DNA of 64,000 bases from JARRQJ01 sp963761035 (GTDB lineage: Bacteria > Pseudomonadota > Gammaproteobacteria > DRLM01), in NCBI GenBank assembly GCA_963761035.1, contig CAVXFH010000002.1, positions 434,001-498,000 of the forward strand. The letters are read 5' to 3'. This document shows positions 35,008 to 46,200 of the stretch, one piece after another (the first letter of the stretch is position 1; each line of letters starts with the position of its first letter). The notes under the pieces are model-generated. The model was given only the letters and a program-made list of their open reading frames with translations, made no database searches and had not been told where the DNA came from. A program made the position numbers and the translations under genes.

Positions 35008-36864
35008 ATGACTACTGGCACTATTCCCAAACCGGCCGGTCGCTGGACAAAAGCGGCGTGGACCCTGTTAACGGTAATCTCCCTGGGTCTTGCCGGGTGC
35101 AACGGGGGCTCCAGCGACCTCAACGCCACCGACGGCCAGGCACAGATCAGCTTGAGCGACGCCCCAGGCGATTTTCTTGCGTATAGCGTCGACGTGGTAT
35201 CGCTCACGCTCACCAAGCAAAACGGCACGGTGGTCGATACTCTGCCCCGGACGGCGCGGGTGGATTTCGCGCAACTGGCCGACCTCAGCGAGTTGCTCAC
35301 CGCCGCCACCGTTCCGTCGGGCAAATACACGAGCGTGGTCATGCATCTCGACTACAGCACCGCGGATATCGAGGTGGATGACGGCACGGGCAATGCGGTG
35401 AAGGCGAGCGTGCAGGATAGCGGCGGTAATCCCATTACGACCCTGGATGTCAGCCTGGACTTCGACACCAATCATCCCCTGGTCATCGTGCCGGGCCTGC
35501 CCTCGCAACTCGAGGTGGACTTCAATCTCGCGGCATCCAATGACGTGGATATGACCGATCCGGCGCATCCGGTGGTCGCGGTCGATCCGGTCCTGACCGC
35601 CAGTCTGAGTTTCGATCAAACCCGATCGCATCGGGTGCGCGGGCCGTTGGCCTCCGTCAATACCGGCGCCAACACCTTTACGCTGATCCTGCGGCCGTTT
35701 CATTTGCTGCTGGGTAATTTCGGCCAGTTCACCATTACCACCGACGCCGACACGGTCTTCGAAATCAATCAGGTCACGTATCAAGGCGGCGCGGGTTTGA
35801 CCCAGCTCGCCGCCCAACCGGCGACTACCGCCACGGTCGCCGTCGTTATTCCGGACGGCGCCGGGCACCTCGTTGCCAGCGAGGTCTATGCCGGTTCCAG
35901 CGTCGCCTTCGGGACCAGCGACGTGGTTTCCGGCAATGTGACGTCGCGGGTCGGCGATGTGCTCACGGTGCGCGGCGCCTCGCTGGTCCGCGCTGACGGC
36001 ACGTTAAGCTTTCATGATACGGTGCAGGTCCAGCTCGGCGCGAATACCAAGGTGACCGCGGAAGGCTCCACCGCCGGCAATCTCGACAAGGACAACATCT
36101 CGGTGGGGCAGCGCGTCACCGCCTTCGGCACCTGCAACGACAGCAACTGCGCCACGCTGGACGCGACGGACTCGAACAACGGGCCGGTGCGGATGCTGCT
36201 CACGCAGTTGAACGGCAACATCAATACCAACGGCGTATCCGGCCAGGTCGTCACCATGACGCTGAATCGTATCAATGGCCGCCCGATCGGATTATTTGAC
36301 TTTGCCGGCACGGGCGCCTCGGTGAGTTTCGATGCCGATCCGGCCAATTATAAGGTGAACCTCCCTAATTCGATTACCCCGCCCGCCGGTAATGGCACGG
36401 CGCTCAAGGTACGCGGTTTCGTCGCGCCCTTCGGACAGGCTACGGCGGCGGACGATTTCGATGCCGTCACGCTAATCGATGTCAGCACCGGCCCGGCCGA
36501 CCTGGTGGTTCACTGGCCGATCACGGCGCTGGTGACGACGCCCTTCACCACTTTTACTCCCTCGGGGATGGTGGTGGATCTGTCGCTATCCACGCGGGTG
36601 CATGACGTCTACCGCAGCGGCGTGGATACGACCTTGTTAACCACGGACACGCCGACCGTGAATGCGAAAACCCCCAATCTGGGTCTGTTCGTTATCGGTT
36701 ATCGCGGCGCGATTCAGGTCTACACGCGGCTCAGCGACTTCCAAAGCGCCCTGCAGACCCGCCTCGGCGCGGGGCAATATGCACGCGCCTTCGCGGCCCA
36801 CGGCACCTATGCCGATACTGGCGCGACCCTAACCGCGACCGGAATGCTCATGCTGCTGAGATAG
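35008..36864 (+). CDS. DUF4382 lipoprotein
   Basis: The 618-residue protein has a lipoprotein signal ending in the lipobox LGLAGC (Cys31), then NGGSSDLNATDGQAQ and the DUF4382 domain starting ISLSDAPGDFLAYSVDVVSL. The domain continues through LPSGKYT-like and HLDYSTADIEVDDGTG segments to about residue 165. The remaining 450 residues contain beta-rich repeats of the pattern VRGPLASVNTGANTFTL, VTSRVGDVLTVRGASLV and VSGQVVTMTLNRINGRP, similar to DUF5666-like domains. It is probably anchored in the outer membrane facing the periplasm; function is unknown. A hairpin follows the stop. Confidence 0.85.
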   Translation: MTTGTIPKPAGRWTKAAWTLLTVISLGLAGCNGGSSDLNATDGQAQISLSDAPGDFLAYSVDVVSLTLTKQNGTVVDTLPRTARVDFAQLADLSELLTAATVPSGKYTSVVMHLDYSTADIEVDDGTGNAVKASVQDSGGNPITTLDVSLDFDTNHPLVIVPGLPSQLEVDFNLAASNDVDMTDPAHPVVAVDPVLTASLSFDQTRSHRVRGPLASVNTGANTFTLILRPFHLLLGNFGQFTITTDADTVFEINQVTYQGGAGLTQLAAQPATTATVAVVIPDGAGHLVASEVYAGSSVAFGTSDVVSGNVTSRVGDVLTVRGASLVRADGTLSFHDTVQVQLGANTKVTAEGSTAGNLDKDNISVGQRVTAFGTCNDSNCATLDATDSNNGPVRMLLTQLNGNINTNGVSGQVVTMTLNRINGRPIGLFDFAGTGASVSFDADPANYKVNLPNSITPPAGNGTALKVRGFVAPFGQATAADDFDAVTLIDVSTGPADLVVHWPITALVTTPFTTFTPSGMVVDLSLSTRVHDVYRSGVDTTLLTTDTPTVNAKTPNLGLFVIGYRGAIQVYTRLSDFQSALQTRLGAGQYARAFAAHGTYADTGATLTATGMLMLLR

Positions 36865-36883
36865 CCGGGTTCACGAACCCGGC
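36864..36883 (+). terminator. hairpin directly after the DUF4382 gene
   Basis: GCCGGGTTC at 36864-36872 and GAACCCGGC at 36875-36883 form a perfect 9-bp stem starting at the stop codon. No T-run follows, so it may be a weak or bidirectional terminator. Confidence 0.45.
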
Positions 36884-36933
36884 AGGCGAGGATCGATGTT
36901 GAGTTTTACTCGGCCGCGCGGGGCGCGGCGGCC

Positions 36934-39405
36934 TTACGTCTCGGAGGCGGGGAAACCAGCCAATGCCCGTTCGAAGTCGGCGATGGGGACGGGTTTGCCG
37001 AACAGATAGCCCTGGAAATTCCGGCAGCCGTGATGTTCCAGTCTGCGGCGCTGCGCTTCGGTCTCCACGCCTTCGGCGATGACGTCGAACCCCAGGCTCT
37101 GTCCCATCTTGATGATGGTCTGAACGATGATTTCATCGTTTCTATCGACGGCGATGTCGTGCACGAAGCTGCGGTCGATCTTGATCTGGCTGAGCGGCAG
37201 TTTCTTGAGATAGGCAAGCGATGAATAGCCGGTGCCAAAGTCGTCGAGCGCGAACAGCACGCCCATCTCGCGCAGGCTCTGCATCTTGGCGATGGATTGA
37301 TCGATATTTTCCAGGAACATGCTCTCGGTCAGTTCCAGTTCGAGCCGAGCTGGATTGATGCCCGTGGTATTGAGCACGCGCACCACCTGATCGACAAAAT
37401 TATCCTGCCGGAACTGGTTGACGCTGATGTTGACCGACAGTTTGAGGGAGCGGGTAGCGGGCCTGGCCTCCCAGGCTCTAAGCTGAGCGCAGGCGGCTTC
37501 CAGAACCCATTCCCCCAGGGGCAGGACCAAGCCGGTGTCTTCGCACAGAGAGATGAATTCGTCGGGGTGTACTACGCCGCGCGTGCCGTGCGCCCAGCGC
37601 AGCAAGGCCTCCGCGCCGACCGCCCGGCCGCTATGATCGACACGCACCTGGTAGTACAGCAGAAATTGCCGCAGCTCGAGGGCCTTGCGGATATCGGTTT
37701 CAAGTACCGCGCGCTTTTCAAAGGTAGCCTGCATGGCCGGATCGAAGAAACGCATGGTACCCCGCCCCGCCCTTTTGGCTTCGTACATGGCCATGTCCGA
37801 GCGCTTGAGCAATTCGTCGATGTTATCCTCATGACCGCGGAATAGAACGACGCCGATGCTGGCGGAGCCGCTGTATTCCCGCCCTCCCAGTTGATAGATC
37901 CGGGCGAACGCTTCGAGCAGCTTGTCGCTGATGGACTTGGTCTGGGCCGCGGCCTGCTCGCGATCCAGACCTATTTCCTCGAGGATCACCACGAATTCGT
38001 CGCCGCCCGGGCGGGAGATGGTATCCGCCTCGCGCAGCGCCGCACGAAGACGCTGCGCCACTTCCTTGAGCAGCATGTCGCCGTATTCATGGCCCACGGT
38101 GTCGTTAATGGTCTTGAAATGATCGAGGTCGATGAACAGCAGCGCGCCGTATAGACGGTTGCGCGCGCTCACCGCCAGCGCCCGTTCCAGCCTGTCGTGC
38201 AGCAGGCGCCGGTTGGCGAGCCCGGTCAACGAATCGTAGAAGGCGAGATAGGCCATCTTCTCCTCGGTGCGCATGCGATCGGTAATATCCATCACTGCGC
38301 CCACGGTGCGTACCGCATGGCGCGCCTTGCCCTCCCCTTCGAAATGGGTGAGCGAGCGAGTCGTCAACCAGCGGGTCTCGCCGTCGCGGCGGATGATGCG
38401 GTGCTGAACGTCGAATAGGCCGTCGCCGCGAGGATCATGGGCATTGTCTACGGCCTCGATAATTCTGCCGCGATCATCGGGATGCACGCAGGCCAAAAAG
38501 CGTTCCAGTGTCACGGTCTCTTCCTCGGCAAACCCGTAGATCTCCCGCAGTTCTGACGACCAATATACGGTGTGCGCCACATGATCATGATCGTAAATTC
38601 CGGTCTGTGAAACGCGAATGGCCTGGCGCAAGCGTTCTTCGTTGTCACGCGCCTCATCGGACTGTTTCTTGTCGCTGAGGTCGCGGACAAAGGCGATGTT
38701 GTATTCCTTGTCGCGATAACGGGCGTAATTGGCGTTGATCTTGACGGGAACCAGGTTGCCGTCTTTGCGCCGATGAGTGGATTCGATGCAAATGGATTCG
38801 TCCCGGCGCAGGAGTGCCATCCTTTCCGGCCAGTCCGCCGCGGCATAATTGGGATTGAAATCCCAGACGCGCATGCCGACCAGTTCATCGCGTGTATAGC
38901 CGAGATTACGGCAGGCCAGATCATTCGCCTTGATGACACGGCCGTCCATGTCGATCCAAAACACCGCGGCGCCGCCGCATTCGACGGCAAGTTGGGTCAA
39001 TTGCAAGGCCTCTTCCGCCATTTTTCGCTTGCCGATATCGCGAACCACGCTGAAGATACAACCCTCGCCGTCCAACTCGATCAATCTGGCATTGACTTCC
39101 ACGGATACGACCGACCCGTCCTTGCATACGTTGGCGCTTTCGAACACCGCCTGACCGTAGTTTATAATCTCCTCCAAGCGCTGCGCGGATAATTTCGCGA
39201 ATTCCGGCGTATAGAGACGCGAGATGTGCGTGCCGATCATCTCGTGCTTGGTATAACCCAGGCGCTCGCATGCGGCGCGATTTAGCACCCTGATGTATCC
39301 GTTCAGATCAATGACCATGAGGCCGTCATTGGACAAGTCGAACATGATGCGGTATTTCTGTTCAACCGCTTCAACTGTAAATTTATGTTGCGGATTATTC
39401 GCCAT
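36934..39405 (-). CDS. PAS-PAS-PAS-GGDEF-EAL protein (cyclic di-GMP turnover)
   Basis: The 823-residue protein has three PAS domains (about 10-130, 135-255 and 260-385), a GGDEF domain (about 395-560) and an EAL domain (about 570-815). The GGDEF active site is intact (RPGGDEF), with the inhibitory I-site RxxD five residues before it (READ). The EAL domain keeps AEALLRW, ELTES, DDFGTGYSSL, KIDRSF and EGVE, so both synthesis and breakdown of cyclic di-GMP are possible; in many such proteins one half is regulatory. No membrane segment or signal peptide is seen, so it is cytosolic and senses through the PAS domains. It is monocistronic. Confidence 0.95.
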   Translation of the reverse strand: MANNPQHKFTVEAVEQKYRIMFDLSNDGLMVIDLNGYIRVLNRAACERLGYTKHEMIGTHISRLYTPEFAKLSAQRLEEIINYGQAVFESANVCKDGSVVSVEVNARLIELDGEGCIFSVVRDIGKRKMAEEALQLTQLAVECGGAAVFWIDMDGRVIKANDLACRNLGYTRDELVGMRVWDFNPNYAAADWPERMALLRRDESICIESTHRRKDGNLVPVKINANYARYRDKEYNIAFVRDLSDKKQSDEARDNEERLRQAIRVSQTGIYDHDHVAHTVYWSSELREIYGFAEEETVTLERFLACVHPDDRGRIIEAVDNAHDPRGDGLFDVQHRIIRRDGETRWLTTRSLTHFEGEGKARHAVRTVGAVMDITDRMRTEEKMAYLAFYDSLTGLANRRLLHDRLERALAVSARNRLYGALLFIDLDHFKTINDTVGHEYGDMLLKEVAQRLRAALREADTISRPGGDEFVVILEEIGLDREQAAAQTKSISDKLLEAFARIYQLGGREYSGSASIGVVLFRGHEDNIDELLKRSDMAMYEAKRAGRGTMRFFDPAMQATFEKRAVLETDIRKALELRQFLLYYQVRVDHSGRAVGAEALLRWAHGTRGVVHPDEFISLCEDTGLVLPLGEWVLEAACAQLRAWEARPATRSLKLSVNISVNQFRQDNFVDQVVRVLNTTGINPARLELELTESMFLENIDQSIAKMQSLREMGVLFALDDFGTGYSSLAYLKKLPLSQIKIDRSFVHDIAVDRNDEIIVQTIIKMGQSLGFDVIAEGVETEAQRRRLEHHGCRNFQGYLFGKPVPIADFERALAGFPASET

Positions 39406-39825
39406 GGGGTGGATTGTTATTCTTTATCGAAAGATGATGTGAATTGTCCGCGGCGCCGCATCCTTACCGCCGAATATGAACCCTTCATGTCTATATCGGC
39501 AGGGTCTATTTTTGCTGGAGAGACCGTTGAATATCGCGAATAAGTTCGCCGCCCGCCGCAACCGGGCCTTTTTGGCGAGGCGGCGCCGCCCTACGAGACG
39601 GCCCTGAAAACCTTTATTTTCCCGTGACGCTGGTGCGCTGTTCGGGTCCGATGTGTCCGGTTTCGGGGATTTCGATGTAGTTGCCTCTGCTCATGATGTT
39701 GAACCGGTCCTTGAGGCGCGAATCCAGGCGGTATTGATAAAGACACTACCCCGACCTCTCCGGGGTGGAGGCGCGGCGTACGGGGTGATTGAAGATCGAT
39801 CCGGACAGGGAGGCATCGGCCCCGT
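39406..39825. other. intergenic region with a possible coding remnant
   Basis: Between two leftward genes there is no complete gene. On the minus strand about 40 codons ending near 39615 read YRLDSRLKDRFNIMSRGNYI and EIPETGHIGPEQRTS before a stop. Upstream is an in-frame TAG and no family is recognised, so this may be the tail of a lost gene. CCCCGACCTCTCCGGGG near 39750 is a small hairpin. Confidence 0.4.
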
Positions 39826-42003
39826 TTACTGCGGCTCGTCCGGTAAGTTATCGGGGTTGGACTGCACGGCGCGGCCGCGCAGTTGCCGCAATACCACCAA
39901 GGCGCGTTTTTGCAGGGGATAGGTGCTGCGGGACGAATAGAAATGGCCCACCGTTCCTTTCTCGTCCGTATACGCCGTGTCCACTATCACTTCCCAGCGG
40001 GCATAGGACGGCTCCGCCGGCAAGGTAAAGGGGATGTCTTCGTGATGGGAGTTGAACAACAAAATAAAGTTGTCGTCGCGAATGCGCTGGCCGCGATCAT
40101 CGTATTCATCGATGGCATCGCCCGCCAGGAACAGGCCCAGACACCGGGCGAAGGTCTGCTGCCATTCCTTTTGCGTCATCTCATTGCCCTCGGGGGTGAG
40201 CCAGGTGAGGTCCTTGACGCCCGCGCCGGCGATATCCCGCCCTTGAAAGAAACGGCGGCGGCGGAAAATGGGATGTTTCTTGCGCAGGCGGATGAGGTGG
40301 CGCACGAAGCGGAACAGTTCTTTATCTTCCTTGGTGAGATCCCAATGCTGCCAAGTAAGTTCGCTGTCCTGGCAGTAGGCATTGTTATTGCCGTGCTGGG
40401 TATGGCCCATTTCGTCGCCGGCGAGCACCATGGGTACGCCTTGCGACAACAGCAGCGTGGCGAGGAAGTTGTATTTCTGGCGCAGGCGCAGGGCGTTGAT
40501 GTGCTGATTGCGCGTAGGACCTTCTTCGCCGCAGTTCCAACTGAGGTTGTGGTTCTCGCCGTCGCGATTGTCTTCTTTGTTGGCCTCGTTGTGTTTGTCG
40601 TTGTAGCTCACCAGGTCCTGCAGGGTGAAGCCGTCATGGCAGGTGATGAAGTTAATGCTGGCGTAGGGACGCCGTCCGCCGTGCTCGTAAAGATCGCTGG
40701 AACCCGTGAGGCGGTAAGCCATGTCGCCGATCAGGCCGCCGTCGCCCTTCCAGTAGGCGCGGATGGTGTCTCGGTATTTGCCGTTCCATTCGGTCCAGCC
40801 CACCGGGAAGTTGCCCACTTGATAACCGCCTTCGCCCAGGTCCCAGGGTTCGGCGATGAGTTTCACCTGCGACAGCACCGGGTCCTGGTGGATGATGTCG
40901 AAGAAGGCGCCGAGGCGGTCCACGGCGTGGAGCTCGCGCGCCAGGGCCGAGGCGAGGTCGAAGCGGAAGCCGTCGACGTGCATCTCCAGCACCCAATAAC
41001 GCAGACTGTCCATGATGAGCTGCAACACGCGCGGATGGCGCATGTTGAGAGTATTGCCGCAACCGGTGTAGTCGGTGTAATAACGCTTGTCTTCGGCGCC
41101 CAGGCGGTAATAGGCGGCGTTGTCGATGCCGCGAAAACACAAGGTGGGACCGAGATGGTTGCCCTCGGCGGTATGGTTGTAGACCACGTCGAGGATCACC
41201 TCGATGCCTTCGGTGTGCAGGCGCTTCACCATGGATTTGAATTCCTTGATGGTGCCGCTGGCCGAGTAACGCATGTCCGGCGCGAAGAAGCCGATGGAGT
41301 TGTAGCCCCAGTAGTTGCGCAGACCCCTCTCCAACAGAAAGCGGTCGTCGACGTAGGCGTGCACCGGCATCAATTCCACCGCGGTGACGCCGAGTCGCTT
41401 GAGGTGTTCGATGGCGGGCGCCGTGGCAAGTCCCGCATACGTGCCGCGCAGCGGCGGCGGGATATCGGGATGGGAATGGGTGAACCCTTTGACGTGCAAT
41501 TCATAGATGATGGTGTCGTGCCAGGGGGTGCGCAGCGGTTTGTCGTCGCCCCAGGTGAATTCCGGATCGAGCACCTTGCATTTAAGCATGCCGGCGGCGC
41601 TGTCGCGGCGATCCGGCATTAGATCTTTATCGGGGTGATCGACGCGATAGCCGAACAGCGCGTCGCTCCAGCGCATCGGGCCTACCAGGTGTTTGGCGTA
41701 CGGATCGATGAGCAGCTTCTTGGGATTGAAGCGATGGCCCTTGGCCGGATCGTAGGGTCCGTAGACGCGATAGCCGTACAACATGCCGGGCCGCGCCTCG
41801 GGGAGATAGCAATGCCAGATCTGATCGGTCTGCCAGCGTACGTCGATGGTCTCGATGACGCGCCGTCCCTTGCCGTCGAATATGCACAGCTCGACCTTGT
41901 CGGCATGTTCGGAAAACAAAGTGAAGTTGACGCCTTCGCCGTCCCAGGTGGCGCCGAGAGGATAAGGCTGTCCCGGCCACACCGCCATTTGCAATTTACT
42001 CAT
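39826..42003 (-). CDS. glgX: glycogen debranching enzyme GlgX
   Basis: The 725-residue protein is a GH13 enzyme of the isoamylase/GlgX type. The N-terminal CBM48 domain begins PLGATWDGEGVNFTLFSEHA. Catalytic elements are in order: VVYNHTAEG, the nucleophile region HVDGFRFDLAS, the acid/base LIAEPWDLGEGGYQVG and the transition-state stabiliser FITCHDGFTLQDLVSYNDKH. GlgX hydrolyses alpha-1,6 branches of limit dextrins during glycogen breakdown. Length is typical. It shares the window with glgB, about 20 kb away, rather than a compact glg operon. Next on the same strand upstream is rlmM, 80 bases away. Confidence 0.95.
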   Translation of the reverse strand: MSKLQMAVWPGQPYPLGATWDGEGVNFTLFSEHADKVELCIFDGKGRRVIETIDVRWQTDQIWHCYLPEARPGMLYGYRVYGPYDPAKGHRFNPKKLLIDPYAKHLVGPMRWSDALFGYRVDHPDKDLMPDRRDSAAGMLKCKVLDPEFTWGDDKPLRTPWHDTIIYELHVKGFTHSHPDIPPPLRGTYAGLATAPAIEHLKRLGVTAVELMPVHAYVDDRFLLERGLRNYWGYNSIGFFAPDMRYSASGTIKEFKSMVKRLHTEGIEVILDVVYNHTAEGNHLGPTLCFRGIDNAAYYRLGAEDKRYYTDYTGCGNTLNMRHPRVLQLIMDSLRYWVLEMHVDGFRFDLASALARELHAVDRLGAFFDIIHQDPVLSQVKLIAEPWDLGEGGYQVGNFPVGWTEWNGKYRDTIRAYWKGDGGLIGDMAYRLTGSSDLYEHGGRRPYASINFITCHDGFTLQDLVSYNDKHNEANKEDNRDGENHNLSWNCGEEGPTRNQHINALRLRQKYNFLATLLLSQGVPMVLAGDEMGHTQHGNNNAYCQDSELTWQHWDLTKEDKELFRFVRHLIRLRKKHPIFRRRRFFQGRDIAGAGVKDLTWLTPEGNEMTQKEWQQTFARCLGLFLAGDAIDEYDDRGQRIRDDNFILLFNSHHEDIPFTLPAEPSYARWEVIVDTAYTDEKGTVGHFYSSRSTYPLQKRALVVLRQLRGRAVQSNPDNLPDEPQ

Positions 42004-42083
42004 AGGAGAATTCTATCCATCGCCGTTCTAAAATAAATATTCCTCCGCACAATGGCGGGGTGGCGCGCGACGCCGCCACCAAT

Positions 42084-43154
42084 CTACTCCGTCCGCCGCC
42101 GCAAATAAACCGTCACTTCTTCGCGGTCATGATAGAGCTGTTTGCATGCAACCTGGTAGACGACGCCCGCGGCGCGCAATGCCTCGTCGATGTGCGCCAA
42201 ACAGCGCTGCACCTCTTGATAGCGCTTTTTCATGGGCAATTTCAGGTTAAAAATGGCATGGGCGCACCAACTCCGCGCGACCCAGCGCGCTGCCAGGTCG
42301 GCGATGCGGATCGGCTGCTCCACAATGTCGCATACCAGCCACTGCACCGGCTTGGGCGGCTGATAGCGAAAGCCGTCGGCCCGCACGTGTTCCACCACGC
42401 CGGACTCGAGCAATTCCGGCGCAAGGGCGCCGTTATCAACGGCGGTGACGCGCAGATGACGCCGCGCCAACTGCCAAGTCCATCCGCCGGGCGCCGCGCC
42501 TAAATCGACGGCGGTCATGCCAGGTTGTAAAAGCTCCTCCCGCTCCGGCGCACTTAGAAAATGCAGGAAGGCTTCCTCCAATTTCAAGGTGGAACGGCTG
42601 GGCGCGCCCCGGGGAAATTTAAGGCGCGGGATACCCATGGACCACGGCGAACTGTTGGCAGGCAGGGCATAGCCCACATAGGCCGAGGCGCCGCTTAAGA
42701 TGCACACGTGAAGGCGCACGTCGTCCTGTCCCGGCGTTGCTTGCCGGAAATTCGCCTTGCGCACCGCTTCCCGCAAGGGGCGTTCGAGGGCGCGGCACAG
42801 GCCGGAGAGTTCCTTGCCATCGTTGGTGTCCGGCGTCTCCAAAAAGATGGCGGCGACGGGGGCGGGCAACGCGCGCAACTGCTCAAGCAAGGGCGTGACG
42901 CGATCCGTCGGCGGCAAGTCGTTGCACAAGGCCGCGGCCACGAACCATTGACGGACGAAGATCAACGCGGCGAACGGCAGTTCGCGGTGCAGACGCGCCG
43001 CGTCCGGTGGCTCATGCGGCTGGAAAATCACGTAGGCCGCATCGGGCTTGGCCTTGCAATAGCCGCCAACCCCCCGCGCGGCGGCGAGCGCTTGCATCTC
43101 GGCGGCGCATTCGCCCTCGAAACCGGGACGGCAGTGTAAAAACAGGCTGAACAT
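42084..43154 (-). CDS. rlmM: 23S rRNA C2498 2'-O-methyltransferase RlmM
   Basis: The 356-residue protein has an N-terminal THUMP-like domain (LFLHCRPGFEGECAAEMQAL, VIFQ, LPFAALIFVRQWF). The Rossmann methyltransferase core includes the SAM motif TAVDLGAAPGGWTWQLARR near residue 222, the catalytic-type residues in VQWLVCDIVEQP and the Lys in FNLKLPMKKRY. RlmM methylates the ribose of C2498 in 23S rRNA before 50S assembly. The family is nearly restricted to gamma- and betaproteobacteria, which supports the taxonomic reading. Length and motif order are normal. It is divergent from lhr. Confidence 0.95.
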   Translation of the reverse strand: MFSLFLHCRPGFEGECAAEMQALAAARGVGGYCKAKPDAAYVIFQPHEPPDAARLHRELPFAALIFVRQWFVAAALCNDLPPTDRVTPLLEQLRALPAPVAAIFLETPDTNDGKELSGLCRALERPLREAVRKANFRQATPGQDDVRLHVCILSGASAYVGYALPANSSPWSMGIPRLKFPRGAPSRSTLKLEEAFLHFLSAPEREELLQPGMTAVDLGAAPGGWTWQLARRHLRVTAVDNGALAPELLESGVVEHVRADGFRYQPPKPVQWLVCDIVEQPIRIADLAARWVARSWCAHAIFNLKLPMKKRYQEVQRCLAHIDEALRAAGVVYQVACKQLYHDREEVTVYLRRRTE

Positions 43155-43285
43155 TCTAACTCTGGATTAAATCGAAAAATTATTCCCGCAGTGTACACCG
43201 TGCGCCCTGAAACTGCCCGGCAAGGTAATAACGCGTAGCCATGCCGCCGCATCCGGGCAAGGGTGTTTTGCGCTATGATGGCGCG

Positions 43286-46200
43286 ATGCCCTTGCAGAAT
43301 TTTCACCCCGCGGTCGCGGCCTGGTTCAGCCGACAATTCGTTCGCGCCACCGGCGTACAACAGCAGGCGTGGCCGGCGATCCGCCGTCATGACCATACCC
43401 TGATCGCCGCCCCCACCGGTTCGGGAAAAACCCTGGCGGCCTTTCTCGCCGCCATCGATGACCTGATTCGCGAAGGTTTGGCCTGCCCCCTGCCCGACGA
43501 GACGCGGGTGTTATATGTATCCCCTCTCAAAGCGCTGTCCAACGACATACAAAAGAATCTCGATGCGCCCTTGGCCGGTATCCGCGACGAATTGCTGATG
43601 CAGCAACTGCCCGACGTGGCGATCCGCGCCCAGGTGCGCACTGGCGACACCCCGCAAGGCGAGCGCGAGCGCATGCGCCGCCAGCCGCCCCATATCCTGG
43701 TCACCACGCCGGAGTCCTTATATATACTGCTCAGTTCCGATTCGGGGCGGCGTATGCTCAAGACCGTGCGCAGCGTGATCGTCGACGAAATCCACGCCCT
43801 GGCCGGCAACAAGCGCGGCGCCCATCTGGCCTTATCCCTGGAACGGCTCGCCGCCTTGTGCAACGAACACCAAAACCGTTCCCCGATACGCATCGGCCTG
43901 TCGGCGACCCAGAAACCCATCGATGACATGGCGCACTTTCTCGTCGGCGCCGCCCAGGATCACTGCACCATCATCGACACCGGTCATGTGCGCAATCGCG
44001 ATATCGCCATCGAGGTGCCCGGCTCGCCGCTGGAAGCGGTGATGGCCAACGAGGTGTGGACCGAGATCTACGACCGCCTGGAACAATTGATCAACGCGCA
44101 CCGCACCACGCTGATCTTCGTCAACACCCGCCGCTTGGCGGAACGGGCGGCGCGCTTTCTCGCGGAACGCGTCGGCGAACAGTTCGTCACCGCCCATCAC
44201 GGCAGCCTGTCGCGCGAACACCGCCTCGATGCGGAACAACGCCTCAAGGCCGGCAAGCTGCGGGCGCTGGTGGCCACCGCTTCTTTGGAACTGGGAATCG
44301 ACATCGGCGACGTGGATCTGGTCTGTCAACTGGGTTCGCCGCGGGGCATCGCCGCTTTTTTGCAACGGGTAGGCCGCGCCGGTCACGCGGTGGGCGCCAC
44401 GCCCAAGGGCCGGCTGTTTCCGCTGTCGCAGGACGATTTGGTGGAATGCGCGGCGCTGCTGGATGCGGTGATGCGCGAGGAATTGGATCGTATCCCCATC
44501 CCCCGGCAACCGCTGGATGTGTTGGCGCAGCAGATCGCGGCGGAGGTAGCGAGCCGCGAATGGCAAGAGGCGGCGCTCTATGACGCTGTGCGCCGCGCCT
44601 GGCCCTATCGCGATCTGTCGCGCGATGACTTCACCGCGGTGGTGCGGATGCTCGCCGACGGATTCTCCACGCACCGCGGGCGGCGCGGCGCCTATCTGCA
44701 TCGCGACGCGGTGAACGGTGTACTGCGCGGCCGGAAGGGCGCGCGGCTGGTGGCGGTGACCAACGGCGGCGCCATCCCCGATCAATTCGATTACGACGTC
44801 ATCCTGCAGCCGGAGAGTTTTTTCATCGGCAGCCTCAACGAAGACTTCGCCTTCGAGAGTCTGCCCGGCGATATCTTTCAGTTGGGCAACACCTCGTATC
44901 GCATTTTGAAAATCGAACAGGGCAAGGTCTATGTGGAGGACGCCCGCGGCCAGCCGCCCAATCTCCCCTTCTGGCTGGGAGAGGCGCCGGGGCGCACCGA
45001 TGAACTGTCCGCCGCGGTATCGCGGCTGCGCGAGGCCGTCGCGGGAAAATTGCGGGACGGCAGTTCGCCGACTTCCCCCAGCGGGATGGAGGCAACGGCG
45101 GCCTGGTTGCGCGACGACCTACACCTGCCGCTCGCCGCCGCGCAACAGTTGACCGAGTATCTCGCCGCGGCGCAGGCGGCTTTAGGTGTAATCCCGACGC
45201 AGCATACCGTGGTGCTGGAGCGTTTCTTCGACGAGACCGGGGACATGCATCTGGTGATCCACGCCCCCTTCGGCGCGCGCATCAACCGTGCCTGGGGCCT
45301 GGCCTTGCGCAAACGCTTTTGCCGCAAGTTCAACTTCGAACTGCAGGCGGCGGCGCTGGAAGACAGCATCGTGTTGTCGTTGGGCCCCACCCACAGCTTT
45401 CCGCTCGCGGAGGTGGCGGATTATCTGAAGGCGGCGACGGTGCGCGATATCCTCATTCAAGCGGTGCTCGCCGCACCGCTGTTCGAAACCCGCTGGCGCT
45501 GGAACACCAACATCGCGCTGGCGGTGCTGCGCAACCGCAACGGCAAACGCGTCCCGGCGCAATGGCAGCGCTCGGCGGCGCAGGATCTGGTGGCGGTGGT
45601 CTTCCCCGACCAGCTCGCCTGTTTCGAGAATATCGCCGGCGACCGTGAAGTGCCCGAACATCCCCTGGTCACTCAAACCCTCCACGATTGTCTATACGAG
45701 GCCATGGACATCGAGGGCCTGGAGCGGGTGATGACGAGTTTGGAAAAGGGCGAGATACACATCGTCGCCCGCGATCTCGCCGCGCCGTCGCCGCTGGCCC
45801 AGGCCATACTCAACGCGCGGCCTTACGCCTTTCTCGACGATGCCCCCGCGGAAGAGCGCCGCACCCTGGCCGTGCAGCAGCGCCGTTTCCTCGCGCCGCA
45901 GGATGCGGCGGAACTGGGCCGCCTCGATGCGATGGCCATCGCCCAGGTACGCGCCGAGGCCTGGCCCGAGGCGCGCACTCCCGACGAATTGCACGATGCG
46001 CTCAACGTATTGGGTTTTCTCACCGCGCAGGAAGGCGAGCGCGAACCCTCCGTACCAGAGTGGCCGCAGTTATTGCAGTCGCTGATCGCACAGGGCCGCG
46101 CGACGGTGTTGACCTCGGCGCGGGGAATCAGAATATGGGTGGCCGCCGAGCGGCTCGCGGAAATGCTGGCGCTGTTTCCCGACGCCACACTCGCCCCGCC

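Noticed and set aside
39883..41622. 579-codon open frame on the plus strand
   Set aside because: Antisense to glgX, which has all catalytic motifs; no family resemblance.
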